This document shows, piece after piece, positions 1 to 11,608 of a stretch of DNA of 64,000 bases. The notes under the pieces were generated by a model, which did no database searches, had not been told where the DNA came from, and worked only from the letters and a program-made list of their open reading frames with translations. The DNA is from Alligator mississippiensis (lineage: Eukaryota > Chordata > Crocodylia > Alligatoridae): the NCBI RefSeq assembly GCF_030867095.1, contig NC_081826.1, positions 253,746,251-253,810,250 on the forward strand, read 5' to 3'. Made by a program: the position numbers and the translations under genes. The first letter of the stretch is position 1, and each line of letters begins with the position of its first letter.

Positions 1-378
1 CAGACCTATGACAAGTCAGCTGGGCACCCAGGACAGCTATAATTCACAGAGGTAGTGGTGACTTCCAAATGCTACTACGCTGTTGGCACAATCATGCAGC
101 TCTAGTTAGCAGCTGCTATTTTTCTCTCTCTCTCCAAGTCAGCATTACTTAGTTACATTCCTGTATATTATGCAGAGTTCTGAGGAAAAAGAGGGGCTGA
201 ATTAAGCAGTATAGAGATAAAGAAACACAAAAGCTTAACTGACTATGAAATGTAAAGAAGCTGTCAAAGACTGGAAGGAAGAGAAGAAAAGACAAAACTA
301 TCTTCTGCAGAAACTGACTTTGGTTAACGGAGCACTGGTGCTGGAAGATAAAAATCTGCTTTTATGCATCCATTAGGG

Positions 379-889
379 CAGTGATGTAAATATATGGCCT
401 GCAGGGCAGATTCAGTCCATGGAGCCCTATGATCTTGCCTGTGAGTCTTGAATTGGCCCCACTTGTTGGAAGCAACATGCAGAACTGGTTTGGTGCACAA
501 ATTGGACCTTGCACCAGAGGCCAGCACAGGGTACACACTGTATGAGACATCTGCATCAGATCAGCTCTGTGTGCCCTGTCTGGGGTTGGTCTGGACTGAG
601 CCACGCTGCAGCCAGCACATAGGGCCACTTTGGTGGAGTGCCACATGGAGCATACACCCCAGCCTGGCCCTCTGTGCTGTGGACAGCGCACTTGAATCAT
701 TCAGCCTGGCACACACGATGTGCCAGCCCCACTCTAGGGTTCAATCTGCATGTGGTACAAGGGACACTGGGCATGTGCTACGTTGGATGCCCTATCAAAT
801 CAGCCCAGTGTGCCAGCATCAACACAAAGAGAAAGAGCCTGGAGCCCTCTCCATACTGGTCCCAAAGGTGGATTAGTTTGACACCACTG
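379..889. mobile_element. hAT-like non-autonomous DNA transposon
   Basis: The left end reads CAGTGATGTAAA and the right end TTTGACACCACTG, an imperfect inverted pair of the CAGTG...CACTG type typical of hAT elements. The flanking octamers (CATTAGGG and CCAAAGGG) agree at only five of eight positions, so the target duplication is weak or decayed. The interior is GC-richer than the flanks and has no convincing transposase frame. The open frames inside it lack any recognisable domain and are treated as chance. Confidence 0.55.
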
Positions 890-2815
890 CCAAAGGGGAC
901 TGAGAATTTTTAAATGTTATACTTACTACTTAAATTTGGATTCATTATAAAGTTTATATAAAAAAAGAAAAGCATCTGAGATACTAATGATATAAATGAC
1001 ATAACACTTGCTAGTCTATGTAACCACCTAACTTTCATATTGTCGTTCCATATCTCTTTCTATTTGTTCTGTTTATTAGACATTTGGGCAGGCCCTCTCT
1101 TACTCCCATTTTTTGTATGATACCTAGCCCAAGTGGGCCCCTCATTCCTATTTGGAACATCTAGACACAACTATCAAACAAATAAAACTAAAGGAGTGAG
1201 GCTGGGGGAAGAAAGCGAGAGAAAGAAGTGAGAATGCCCATGTTCAGTAACAGCAGAAAGACTATCTATGCAGCTTGGCTGGCAAATAATGTTTTTCTAC
1301 TTGAAAACATATGATGAATTGCCCCTTTTAATAATACCGCAAAGAAACACTGCCTGACTAGTTGGAATGCTCTGTATGGCTCCTGCTAATCTAAATACAA
1401 TTAATAATCCCTTTTTTTCTAAATTACTGAATGTCCTGCTATCTCCAATGATCACAGCACTCACTCATTATGTGTTTGTACAGTGCCTAGAACAACACAG
1501 TATCTAGAACAATTTGGTTGAAGCCTCAAGAACTACTGCAATATAAAGATAAGATAATTCAAATATAGCACTTTATTTTCAAGTTTAATCTCCAATTTTT
1601 CCCTTTTTCTCTTTGTGCCAAAATTGAACTTTACAAAGACAAAATAATAAATAATTACATTTATTACCTTTCTGTCATTTTCAATCTGTAGAACTCAAAG
1701 TGCTTTTGAAAAGGGTACAAAGAGCTCTCCAGCCATAATACTGGCCAAAAATGTAATAGCCACATTGTGCAAATGGAACCCACATGCAAACTAAAAGAAT
1801 ATGGCAGCCCTCAAGCCTCAAATGCTACTTACCAGCAGTACCTGGCTATCTTCCACTATTGATTTTTATGGACAGAGCATATGTTAACACCAACAACCCT
1901 CCAACAAAAGAATCGGTCATTTTTAATAGTGCTTTTTTTCTGTCGTATAGGATGATACAGCAGCTGTTTGCACATTTTGGGGGAGAGGAGTAAAATAAAG
2001 TTCTGCGTTTGCATTGCCTAAATTGGATAACATCTTCCTTTTTTTCTTTTCTTTCCAGTCCATGTCATGGGATTTGAGTCTCTTTTGTTTTATGCTGTAC
2101 TATAACTGTTTATTTCACACATTCTCAGTGTCCTGTTTGCATATGGACTGTAATACTGACACATGTTCTTGTTTCATTTTATGAGGAGTTTGTATCCATT
2201 GGTGCCTTTATGGCTCCACAAAGCAGTTCTCTTTTGTAATCAATCAAAGTTTATGATAAAAAGGAATGTGCCTTAAGAGGCTAATTCAGCCCTCTTCAAA
2301 ATCCTCCTCTTCTCCCAAAACCAAGTACATTTGGAGTTAAGGATGGATACATTTGGCTTTGTATCTGAGATCCCAGAACATGGGATATTTTTTGTTTGTT
2401 CTTTACTGACCTTGCTGTAGACATTCATTGCAGCTCATCTAAACCACAATCCTGCACTAATACAGAGGAAAATAATATGAACTAACCAGTTCCAAAGACC
2501 ACACAGACCCCTGGTCAGGAAAGTAGTGGTGCACTTGCTTAATTTAAATATATGCTTAGAGGCAAGGGTGTATAAACAAGTTACCGTGAAGTAAAGTTTT
2601 CACGGTTTTACAGCAGTCCTGCTATTTGGGATAACTGCCTGCATGTATGCTGTTACCCCACAGTGTATGAAAATTAGCCCAATGACAGCCTGACCTTCAG
2701 TGAAAGAGGGGTAAGCTACCTCTATATAGCTTTCATCTACCATAGAGGAAGAATATGCATTTGAGAAGTTACTAAAAGACATACTGCTATACCTGGTAGA
2801 AAAAGTAAAAGCTAT
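890..2815. other. AT-rich intergenic stretch, nothing recognised
   Basis: I see no exon-like open frame, RNA gene or clear repeat here. It holds only short A/T-rich low-complexity runs and random short frames. The same applies to positions 1-378. Confidence 0.6.
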
Positions 2816-2819
2816 TAGG

Positions 2820-3990
2820 AACGTTTTATTGACTTCAGTGCATGTTATGTGGTTGGTTAACTTTAAGCATGTGTTTAGCAAATTTGCAGATGACACCAAG
2901 CTGGGTGGAGTTGCAGACATTCTGGAGGGAAGGGCTAGGATCTACATAGACTGGAAAAATGGTCCACAGTCAATCAGATGAGATTCAACAAAACAAGTGC
3001 AAAGTCCTGCACTTGGGATAGAATAATTGCATGCATAAATACAGACTGGAGAACGACTGGCTAGGCTGCAGTACTGTAGAGAAGGACCTAAGGGACCAAA
3101 AGCTGAATATGAGTCAATGGTGTGCTTTTGTTACAAAAAAGTCAAGAGCCTACTGGGTTGTATTAATTAACCAGAGTGTCATGTGCAAATCAAAGGAAAT
3201 AATTCTTCTGCTCTATTCAGCATCAGTGAGACCTCACCTGGAGTACTGGGTTCCTATACCCGTGCACAGAGTCTACTCTGACACACTGGAAATCCAGCAC
3301 ACTCAATGGATCCAGTCTGCTGGAGCACGAAAAGTGACGTGCTCCGGCAGCCTTCCACATCATGTGTATCCACCATGCATCTCTGTGCTGAAAAAATGTT
3401 GGTGAGACACTTTGAAATAAAACACGTTTGATGAGCTTTAGTTCCAAATGCCCTGCCACCATTTTTTCAGTACAGAGACACGCAGCAACACTGATACACA
3501 TGATGCTTACTCATTAATTAAAGTGCCCGGTGCTGCGTCCCACAGCACATGTAAAAATTCCCAATGTGTCCACTTTTGGGCGTCACACTTTCACAAAGGA
3601 TGTGAACAGTTTGGACCATGTCCAACACAAAGCAACAAAATTATTAGGGGCCTGGGAAGCAGGACTTACGAGGAAAGGCTGAAAGAACTAGGGTTTTGTA
3701 GTCCAGAGAAGAAAAGACAGAGTGGTGATTTGATAATAGTCTTCAAATACCTAAGGGTAGAGGATGGACTTTTCTCTTTGGCCATAGGGCACAGGACTAG
3801 GAACAATAGCCTCAGGCTGCAGCAGTGGAAATTTAAGATGGAGATTAGGCAAACTTGCTGATTCTGAGAGGGGTCAAGCACTGAAACGGGCTACCTAGGG
3901 AAATCGTGATAGTTTTTCGCTAAGTACAGACATTCAAAAAGCCTGAGCCTGAACTGATTCAATCTTTGCAGGTTAGTCTAACCTGCATAG
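2820..3990 (+). mobile_element. Decayed CR1 LINE 3' portion (+), split by a MITE
   Basis: Plus-strand translation in pieces matches the CR1 reverse transcriptase. A segment near 2,877-2,920 reads FADDTKLGGV (the catalytic FADD box) and one near 3,215-3,245 reads LYSASVRPHLEYW. After a foreign block of about 300 bp the CR1 resumes near 3,565 (HFWA), followed by the IIRG...YEERLKELG region at about 3,640-3,690 and the 3' coding end to about 3,860. Stops and frame changes are frequent, so this is an old, dead copy. It is 5' truncated within the RT domain. The interrupting block resembles a MITE found twice more in the window. Confidence 0.85.
3262..3562. mobile_element. MITE inserted in the CR1 (family of three)
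   Basis: This block interrupts an otherwise collinear CR1. It shares short blocks with the elements at 36,340-36,540 and 52,070-52,275. Its left part has CATGTGTATC...CTGAAAAAATG and its right part has ACTGATACACATGATGCTTA, ATTAATTAAAGTGCCC and GCACATGTAAAAATTCCC. The two halves are degenerate inverted copies. No coding potential. The exact ends are uncertain by about 10 bp. Confidence 0.55.
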
Positions 3991-4049
3991 ATTGAACCAA
4001 GAAGCAAGTGAATACATGTTCACTTTTGATTCCAGAAATGCAGCCACAT

Positions 4050-4860
4050 GCCTGCAGTGGCTCAAGCTAGAAGCTGGGGGGGCACTTGAGTGAGCCCTCC
4101 CTTCCCTTTGACAGTGGCCAGAAGGTTGGAGGGAAGCGGAGCTGAGGAGGGGGCATGGTTAGGCCCCGTCAGGCCACTGAATATGATTGAGGAGGGGTTT
4201 AAACCCCCACCCCGGACTGCAGGGACCCCAGCTGGGGTGTGCTTGGAGGGGGAAGGGGGAAGCAGCCCTTGCTAGGTTTGTTCCCGAGTGGCAGAGGGTG
4301 TGGCCAACCTGTGGCCCAAGCAGCACCTCAAGCGAAGGGGAGGAGGGACGCAGATTAAACCCCCTTGCCTCCTCTCTCCCACTGGCACCCATGCTGGGGC
4401 CCCATGCTGGTGGGAGAGGAAAGGCAGGGGGTGGGTTTAATCTGCACCCCCTCCTCCCCCCCGCCACCTGAGGTGCTGCCTGAGTTACTGTCTGTCCCCA
4501 CCACTTGAGCCTTGAACCGGCACAGGGGGGAAAGCTGGGCAGACCCCAGCTGGGGTCCCATGCCAGTGGGAGAGGGAAGGAAGTGGGGCTTCATCCCCTT
4601 CCCTCCACTCCACTTGAGCCTGCTGTCCCAGGCCCCTACCCCCTTCACTCCAGTGGGGAAAAGACCAGCAGGGGCTGCTCCGCCCCCAAGAGGCAGGCTG
4701 GGCTGCATCCCCAGCAGGGTTTCCCACCCCCACCCCCTTGTCAGCCAGCTGTCACTGCTCCTGTTAGAAAGCAGAGGGGTGGGAGCAGCTTGGCTCTGCT
4801 CCAGTAGACTGCACAGCCTAGCTCAGGGCTAAAGAGCATCCTGGGATGCTGGGGGGCTGT
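4050..4860. repeat. GC-rich degenerate internal repeats
   Basis: The block holds loosely repeated units such as GGGTTTAAACCCCC-like and CCCCAGCTGGGGT-like palindromes, with CCCATGCTGGTGGGAGAGG-type units between them. Several overlapping open frames exist on both strands. They are low complexity (Pro/Gly-rich), mutually overlapping and without domains, so I read them as by-products of GC content. It may be the body of a DNA element whose right end is the inverted-repeat segment at 4,885-5,075. Confidence 0.45.
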
Positions 4861-4884
4861 GATTTAACTTGAACTAGGACAGGA

Positions 4885-5075
4885 TCTGGGACAGAAGTTC
4901 CATAAACCAGTTTGACTTAATTCACCAAAGTCTGATTCTACATTTAACCAGGTTTATCTTAAACTAGTTTCAACCATTTTGGAACTGGTTTATATACACT
5001 GAACTTTTATTCTGTTACAAGTTTAAACCAGTTTCTGATCACTTAAACTGGTTTATGTGTAGCTTCTGTCCCTAG
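4885..5075. mobile_element. Short inverted-repeat element (MITE-like)
   Basis: The left end reads GGGACAGAAGTTCC followed by ATAAACCAGTTTGACTTAA. The right end, read in reverse complement, is GGGACAGAAGCTACACATAAACCAGTTTAAG. The core is made of repeated AAACCAGTTT / AAACTGGTTT half palindromes. No coding potential. It could instead be the right-hand end of a longer element that includes the GC-rich block just upstream. Confidence 0.55.
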
Positions 5076-5539
5076 CCTTAAAGGGTGTAATGTCTGTCCC
5101 TAGCCCAAGAGCACGTTAAGACAGACACTTGGCTGGAATGGTTTAGTCAGGGATGATCTTGCCTCCTTGTGAGATCTCTTCCCTTTCTTATGATCCTTGG
5201 TGGTTTACTGAATCTGAGCTTTTAGTACTATTTTCCTACAAAATTTAAGAAGAAGTTTATACTGTACCTGCAGTATAGTATACAGTGTCAAACTCTGGAT
5301 CTGGACTTTTCACAGGCTGGGTCTGGGTTTCTTTTAGGTCAGACAACCCAAATCTGGCATGAGAGAGCAGCAGTGGCATCAGCTCCTGCTGGAGCTGCTG
5401 CATCAACATGCCTCTGGAACCCAGGAGGCTAACACTGCTGCTGCTCATTCCCCATGTTCTAGTTGCTGACTGCTGCTGATTTTAGCTACCAGCAGCAACC
5501 AAAAATCCTGAATTAAGTGGTAGGTTAGTGGGGGTGCAG

Positions 5540-5830
5540 GCCCACATTCTGTATTTTTGATATACCTAGCATAGAGATGCCTGAGGCATAGCGATACCTT
5601 GACATAAAGCTACATTTAGAGATAGGTTGGGTACTGGAAGCAATCTGGCTGAAATGTGCCAAGATTCACACTGGCTAATTTACCCTGCTGAAAAGAAAAG
5701 TAAATAAGTTCACAGGGAACTCAGTACTACTGCGACTAGACTGCTTCCAGTACCCAAGCTACAGTTAACCGAGTTACCTCAGATCTCTCTATATTATGCT
5801 GCAGTATAGACATGCCCTGAGAGTGTAGGC
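5540..5830. mobile_element. MITE-like palindromic element
   Basis: Two perfect inverted arms, GGGTACTGGAAGCA near 5,628-5,641 and TGCTTCCAGTACCC near 5,741-5,754, lie inside longer imperfect arms (CATAGAGATGCCTGAG on the left, CAGTATAGACATGCCCTGAG on the right). No coding potential. The family was not identified. Confidence 0.5.
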
Positions 5831-5984
5831 CCCTACATCAAAGCAAAAGCTGTGGACCATCCCAAGTGACATTTGTGTGCATAGCAGTTCGTAGCAGAGC
5901 ACTTAGGTACCCTGCTCCTTAGAGTGGAACTACTAGGGAAAGAGCCCTAGCAGTGATTAAGGAGCCCAGCTGTCAGTCACCAGG

Positions 5985-6690
5985 GCAACTGGAGTTAGCA
6001 AGCGACCCACACCTGCCTGTGGTCAGCTGACTGAAAGGGCCTGGCTCCCTTATAACCCCTAGGGGCTGAGATCAGGAGAGCAGTTCCCTGCCAGCAGCCA
6101 GGGGAGAAGGAGTTCTTCCTGAGCAAGCAGTGAGGAGAGGCCTGACCCCAGGTACAGACCTGAGACTGGGAAAGGATGGAGCATCCCTGGGGTGGCTTGA
6201 ACAACGTTGTTATAGCTGAGGGGCTTGTGTTTTGTTTGCTGTTTAAGACTGGTGGCTTGGGTGAGGCTATAAGGGGATGGAGGAGGCCTTATAGGGGATT
6301 CATGGCAGCATGGAGACCCCAGCCCCAGAGAGGGGGCAGCGAGAAAAGCCCCAGAGGGCCAAATTTATAACAAGGGCCAGACTGAACAACATCAGTTCCA
6401 CCTGTGAGGCTTGGGGTGTGGTAAAGGGGTGGCTGGAGCCACGCATAGCCCATAAGGCTAGGGTACCCAGCAACACCCATTATAGAACGGGACCCACAAA
6501 TGGGTCCGTGGGGTCAGATGTTACAGCCAGCCGTGTCCGAGGGGATGGGAAGGCAGCCTCCCATATATATAATATTTTCCATCAAAGACATGGTGGCCAA
6601 GAAGTGAGGGTGCCCTTTTGGGCCAACTTGGCATGGGAAGGAGGCCTTGGGGAGACTACGGCGCAGGGTCCTGCAGGAGGGCCGTGCACA
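5985..6690. repeat. GC-rich repeat-like segment, family unknown
   Basis: The composition differs sharply from the flanking AT-rich DNA. It contains promoter-like CTTATAACCCC near 6,050 and several GGGGATGG-type units. An LTR-type origin was considered, but I see no matching partner copy, primer site or coding remnant, so no family is assigned. Confidence 0.3.
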
Positions 6691-6699
6691 GTTGAACAA

Positions 6700-8020
6700 C
6701 TGTTCCTTTCAGTTAGTCTTCTCCCCAGGTCTAGCTTTGTGCTCAGACCACCCTCTTCAGTCTGCTCCCAGTTCTTGTCTCTGTCTGCATCTGGTCTTAC
6801 CTGCCCTTATTTCACTAGAATTGCATCAGATCAGACCATGTCTGCACAAAGGACTAGACCTGTTCTTGACACGTACCAGACTAAACAAACATTTGTGTTC
6901 CTTGGGATACCAGGGCCATAAATTCACTAGTAGAAATAAAATATCAGAAGTTCTCTAAAGATCTGGTGACTGAATACAATCTGAACTGTATTATCTGCCA
7001 AGGATATAAAAGAGGGAGATAGAAATTAAGTAAAATCCATTCACAGCCTAAGGATTATTTTTCTTGCCTTTGCAATGTTAACTGTGTGATCATTTCAGTG
7101 AAGGAAAACACTAATTATAGTTTCCTCTGTTATACAAGTTGGGGATCATGGAATACTTCCACTGGTCTGCTTCCCCCTTGTAAGTTGCTGCCAACTACGT
7201 ATTTGTATTACATATCATCTTATCATAATACGCAAGTAGGAAACTGTTTTACTACTCAAAACACCGATAATCTATGGAATAAGTAGCTTGTTTGCTCTGG
7301 TTTATTACACAGTCAAATAAATTTGTAGTGCAAAGACGTATACAAGAACACGAGGAAACAATGGAAAACCATACTACAACCCTTAATGAAATAATTCTTT
7401 TAAATTAGTTAATGAAGCAGTCAAGACTTCTTGAGTTTATTTCGCTACAGAATAATGTTGTTTTAGATGGCTTTACCACAAGGACTTAACAGGAACGTTG
7501 TCTTAGTGATGGTATGGCACCACCTACTGGCTGAGATGTGACTGATTAAAGCATTTTTGTACCTTCTCCAGAGCTTAAAAATGGAATTTACAAAAACCCT
7601 TAATAATTAGGTGTACTCAGGTACCTATGTAGGTACCAATCTGGTCCAATCTCATTCACATTCAATGCTAGCAAGGGGCTCCCATGGAAATTCTGTCTTG
7701 AGGCCTGTATACATGGGTGGTTTACTCCATTGTAAACTGGGAGGCACTGATATAGGAAGGTTTGTTCACACAATGCAATTCCTTACTATGATATAATGGG
7801 CAAGTTACTGTGGTATTTTTTTTGCTGATGCTAGAATCAGTAATAATTTCATCTCTGACAAGCTGAATCACAATAATGTTCATACAGTCATGCCTGTGTT
7901 CGACATGTTCTGATAGCCCTCTTCCTGTTTTCCACCCTGCCTCAATTAGGCAGTTTATGTTTTTGATGTGTAGCCTCTAACACATCCTGTGTTTGGTTGG
8001 GTGGTTGTTTTTTTGGGGGG
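6700..8020. other. Intergenic stretch, nothing recognised
   Basis: AT-rich DNA with short random frames only. No splice-compatible coding homology and no structured repeat was seen. Confidence 0.55.
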
Positions 8021-8021
8021 G

Positions 8022-8048
8022 TTGTTTGTTTGTTTGTTTGTTTGTTTT
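8022..8048. repeat. (TTTG)n simple repeat
   Basis: About six units of GTTT follow a G run. It is a microsatellite just left of a hAT-like element. Confidence 0.85.
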
Positions 8049-8094
8049 GCCTCTCCAGAAGCAATCCATGCCATCAGCACAGCTTCATCTAGAA

Positions 8095-8379
8095 CAGTGC
8101 TCTCACCTTTTATAAACTCAAAGCACCCCTTGTCAGGCTCAAGGCAGCCCCCCCCTTTTAACTTGTGAATTAAGTAGCATCCTACTGCAAAAACTAGCTT
8201 ATTGTAGTGCTTGCCTCCTTGCAGAAGGGCTGGTTAGGAGTGGCCAGGTATAGAGAGCCTGAGCCTACCCATATTTGTTTATCTCTTCACCCATTCTTTA
8301 TCTCCTCACACTTCCTGGTACCCTTCAAAGGATCTCATGGCAACTCAGGATGCCCTGGCACCCTGGTTGAGAATCACTG
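8095..8379. mobile_element. hAT-like non-autonomous element
   Basis: It begins CAGTGCTCTCACC and ends GGTTGAGAATCACTG, the same terminal inverted repeat type as the copy at 10,778-11,095. Interiors of both copies hold AAAGGATCTCA and GCACC...GGTTGAGAATCACTG near the right end, so they belong to one family. Target duplication is not clear (ATCTAGAA on the left, ACTTAAAC on the right). Confidence 0.75.
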
Positions 8380-9220
8380 ACTTAAACATTGGATGAGGAG
8401 GTATGGCTTAAGGTTACAATAGTATGCTAGATATGTTGACTCCTGAAGTGCCAGTGGATGGAAACTGATGGTATAGGATTGTTTAATCAGGGAGATGACA
8501 ACCATTCCTTGTGACCCCAGAGAAACACAGACCTGACAGAGATGACAACCATTCATTGTCAGAACACAACCTGGACACTCAGTCTGTCTTCCTTCTCCCT
8601 CAAAGGAGACTGCCAGCAGTACTGCAAGGGAGATAAGTACACATTACAAATAAGTGTAGTAACTTCTAATAGAAGTTGTTGGTATTGTATGCTGTCATAC
8701 AGCTGATACTTTTTCTCATGGCCCAACATGCTGCTTTTGCAAGTGGATATGAGCTAGTTCACTTTTTAAGACCTGCTCCTCCTTCCTTTTAAGTTAGTCT
8801 TGTTCCACATGCTTAAATTTGCATCTACACTTGCAATGGCTAATTTACCAGATACAACTCTCCTGTTTCCCACTTTCTACACCCAGTCACCTGTGCAAGC
8901 TATACCACCCTGCCATGGACTTAAAAAGGTGACCCTACTACATCTGGCTTATTTACCAGCTATTCCTTCAGCCCCAGTGCAGAGCACATTCAAGTGCCAG
9001 GTGTGTCAAATAAAAAAGAATATCCTTTTCAGGTGACTGTATTTTAACTTTAGCATTCCATAGTTAGATCATCAAGTGCACAGTGCATTTTGATTCAGCA
9101 AGCATTTAATTCTGCTCTTTGGTGCAAATTTTATTAGCAAGACATGTTTTAATCAGTACAAATTCTTGAAAGATACTTTTATCAGCAGGGATCCTAGTTC
9201 TCTCTGACTTGCTTTTAAAA
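8380..9220. other. Intergenic stretch, nothing recognised
   Basis: AT-rich, with no gene or repeat that I can name. An A-rich run lies at about 9,215-9,240. Confidence 0.5.
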
Positions 9221-9289
9221 AAAAATTAAAAAAAAAAAAATTCTCTGATTAAACCCCCCCCCCAAAATCTGTGATTAAAATTAAAGGCC

Positions 9290-10480
9290 CACACAGCCCC
9301 CTAGCCCTGCAGGTGCCCCTCACTCCCCTCTCCTCCACAGCCCCCCTGGCCTTAATGGTGCTCCTCATTCACAGCCCCCTGGCCCTTTATTGTCCCCCCT
9401 CACTCCCCACCCCCGCAGCATCCTGGCACTGCTTGTGCCCCTTACCCCCCACCCACATCACCTGCTCCCTGAGCCTTGCGGGGGAGGGGGGGGCAGCTGC
9501 CAGGGCTATGGGACCAGAAACCTGGGTCTGCAGCCCCCTGACCCTGACAGGAGGCAGCGGCTGCTGCAGCAGAGTGGAGCCTTGCTCCCACCCTTCTGCA
9601 GGCTCAGGCAGGGGGTAGGGCAGCTCCCCACTGCTGGGTGCACTCCCAGGGGCCAGGGGAAACCTGTGCTGCCCAGATCTGTGTGCGGGGCTTGGACTCC
9701 CACCTTTCTGCCCCCCCCCCCCGGTCTCTGCAGCCCAGTGGATGCGACTCAGCACTCCACACTGCCTTGGTGATGCCTTGGAGGGCTGCAGTAAGGGGCA
9801 CAACCTCATGCTGCCACTCCGACTGCTGCCATGCACACAAGGGATGCATCACTGGGGAAGCATGGAGCTCACAGCGCCGGGGCACACCTGCTAAGCTGTG
9901 GAGGCCCCAGGGGAGGGCAGCAGGGTGGGAGCCCAAGCCCACAACCCATCCCTGCCCCCACTCTGTGCACAGATCTGAAGGGCATGGGTCCCCTCCACTA
10001 CCCAGGAGTGTGCACAGTGGTGGGGAACCAGACCTCCCTCCCCTCCCAGGTGAGCTGCCCACAGCCCCGTCCTGTTCCTTGTTGGGGCTGTGCAGCCATG
10101 TATTGTGGCCCCAAGCCTCACAAACTGCATGGCTGGACAGCAGCCCTAGCCCCAGGCCTGCCCAACTCCCTCCCTATGGGGGCCTCAATCCTCCCTGCCA
10201 CTTTCCTGGGGGAGCTGCTCTCCAGGCTCCCCCTGGCAGCCATGTACATGCACATCCTGCCCCCCTCCCCTCCCCCAACTGCCCTCCTTCCACTCCCCTC
10301 CCAGCCCCTTACAGGCTGGAACTCTGCCAGCCTGCAGAGGGCTCATTGCAAAACTGCCAAATCTGAGTTTTACTCTGGTAATGGGAGAAATCCACATTTT
10401 ACTCTGTTCTTCTGTGGGAAACAGAAAACCCAAGATCCCTGTTTATCAGTAAAAGTCTCAAATGGCATTTTTATGTACAA
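9290..10480. repeat. GC-rich degenerate tandem-like repeat block
   Basis: The left part (9,290-9,480) is built of units like CAGCCCCCTGGCC...GTGCCCCTCACTCCCC. In reverse complement these resemble the GAGTGAGGGGCAC...CCAGGG units at 13,750-14,010. Long overlapping frames on both strands (up to about 240 codons) are proline- and cysteine-rich, without domains, and conflict with each other, so none is called a gene. Confidence 0.5.
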
Positions 10481-10777
10481 GTGACAAAGCGTATTGCAGC
10501 TGTAAGTAAAATCCAGGTAGGAGACTCTGCACAGTCCTATTATCAAGGCACAAATATTGTTAACTCCCAATGTGCTTCAAACACATTGCAAAACAGCACT
10601 AATAGCTCACTGAACTTTGGACTTGTTCACACAGCCCAACAGACTGCAGCCCCATGAACCAAGACAAGTAATTCAAAGCATGTTAGGGGAAGAATGTAAC
10701 TAAAACAATATGCCCTTTCCTCACAATAGATGCTAAGGTATCCCTGACAACATGCCTCTAGTGACTGCTGTTTAGGA

Positions 10778-11095
10778 CAGTAGTTCTCAACCTTTTCAGA
10801 CTCGAGGCAATCCTTGATAGATTTGAGGCACCTTTTAGAAAACACTAAATCTTAGTTTACAATCATTTTTGACTACTAAAAAAAAATAAAGCAATTCTGT
10901 AAAGAACTCATGAAGACCACAACAGGCCAGAATATTTTTAACACTAAGGACTCATATTTGAAATCTCTTCTAGGTTTATCTTGTGAATCATGTTTGCTCA
11001 CCTAATGGTACTAACATTACGTGACACCCCACAGCACCATTGAAAGGATCTCAATGCACCTTAGAGAGCCACAGCACCCTAGTTGAGAATCACTG
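10778..11095. mobile_element. hAT-like non-autonomous element
   Basis: The terminal inverted repeats are CAGTAGTTCTCAACC on the left and AGTTGAGAATCACTG on the right. The flanking octamers GTTTAGGA and ATTTAGAA match at six of eight positions, consistent with an aged 8-bp hAT target duplication. The interior is AT-rich and non-coding. It is the same family as 8,095-8,379. Confidence 0.8.
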
Positions 11096-11608
11096 ATTTA
11101 GAAGAAGGCATCTCATGGCTTCTTCCATGTGTCCTGAAAGTTTCTGAACCTACACTTCGCATATCTCTCTCTCTCTCCCTTTTACACACACGTTCTGCAG
11201 CTGACATCAGGCTGTTTGATTTAGGGGCAGGCATTACTTAGTTGTTTCAAGCTTTCCCCTACAAACTTAAATCATCTGCTCTTCCATCTCCCAAAGGTAC
11301 ACTCTACTGCTAAGCTGCAGCTGTTTTAGTTGTAGTTAAACAGTTCTGTGCTATGATCCAAAACTCCAGTGAAAGACCTCATCAGCTAGCATAGCAGAGG
11401 GCAAGCAAAGTATCCCAGTTTTAGCAAAACACTTTTTTCATTAGAGAAAACAAGCAAGAGTTCCTGAAAATTCACAACTTTTCCAGGCCACTGCACGTTC
11501 ACATTGGTAGATTTACTGTAGCAATCAGTGAGGTCATGGAGCACAATGGAGAAGAACCTCTTCTATTCATGACCACAGACTCGGAGCAATGGACCCTATG
11601 CAGTTGGA

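Noticed and set aside
4050-4860. Several overlapping frames of about 60-120 codons
   Set aside because: They conflict on both strands and follow GC-rich palindromic repeats.
5985-6690. Possible LTR-type element
   Set aside because: No second copy, no coding remnant and no diagnostic ends; left as an unidentified repeat.
9638-10366. 242-codon frame and overlapping neighbours
   Set aside because: They are low-complexity, present on both strands and lack domains, within a GC-rich repeat.
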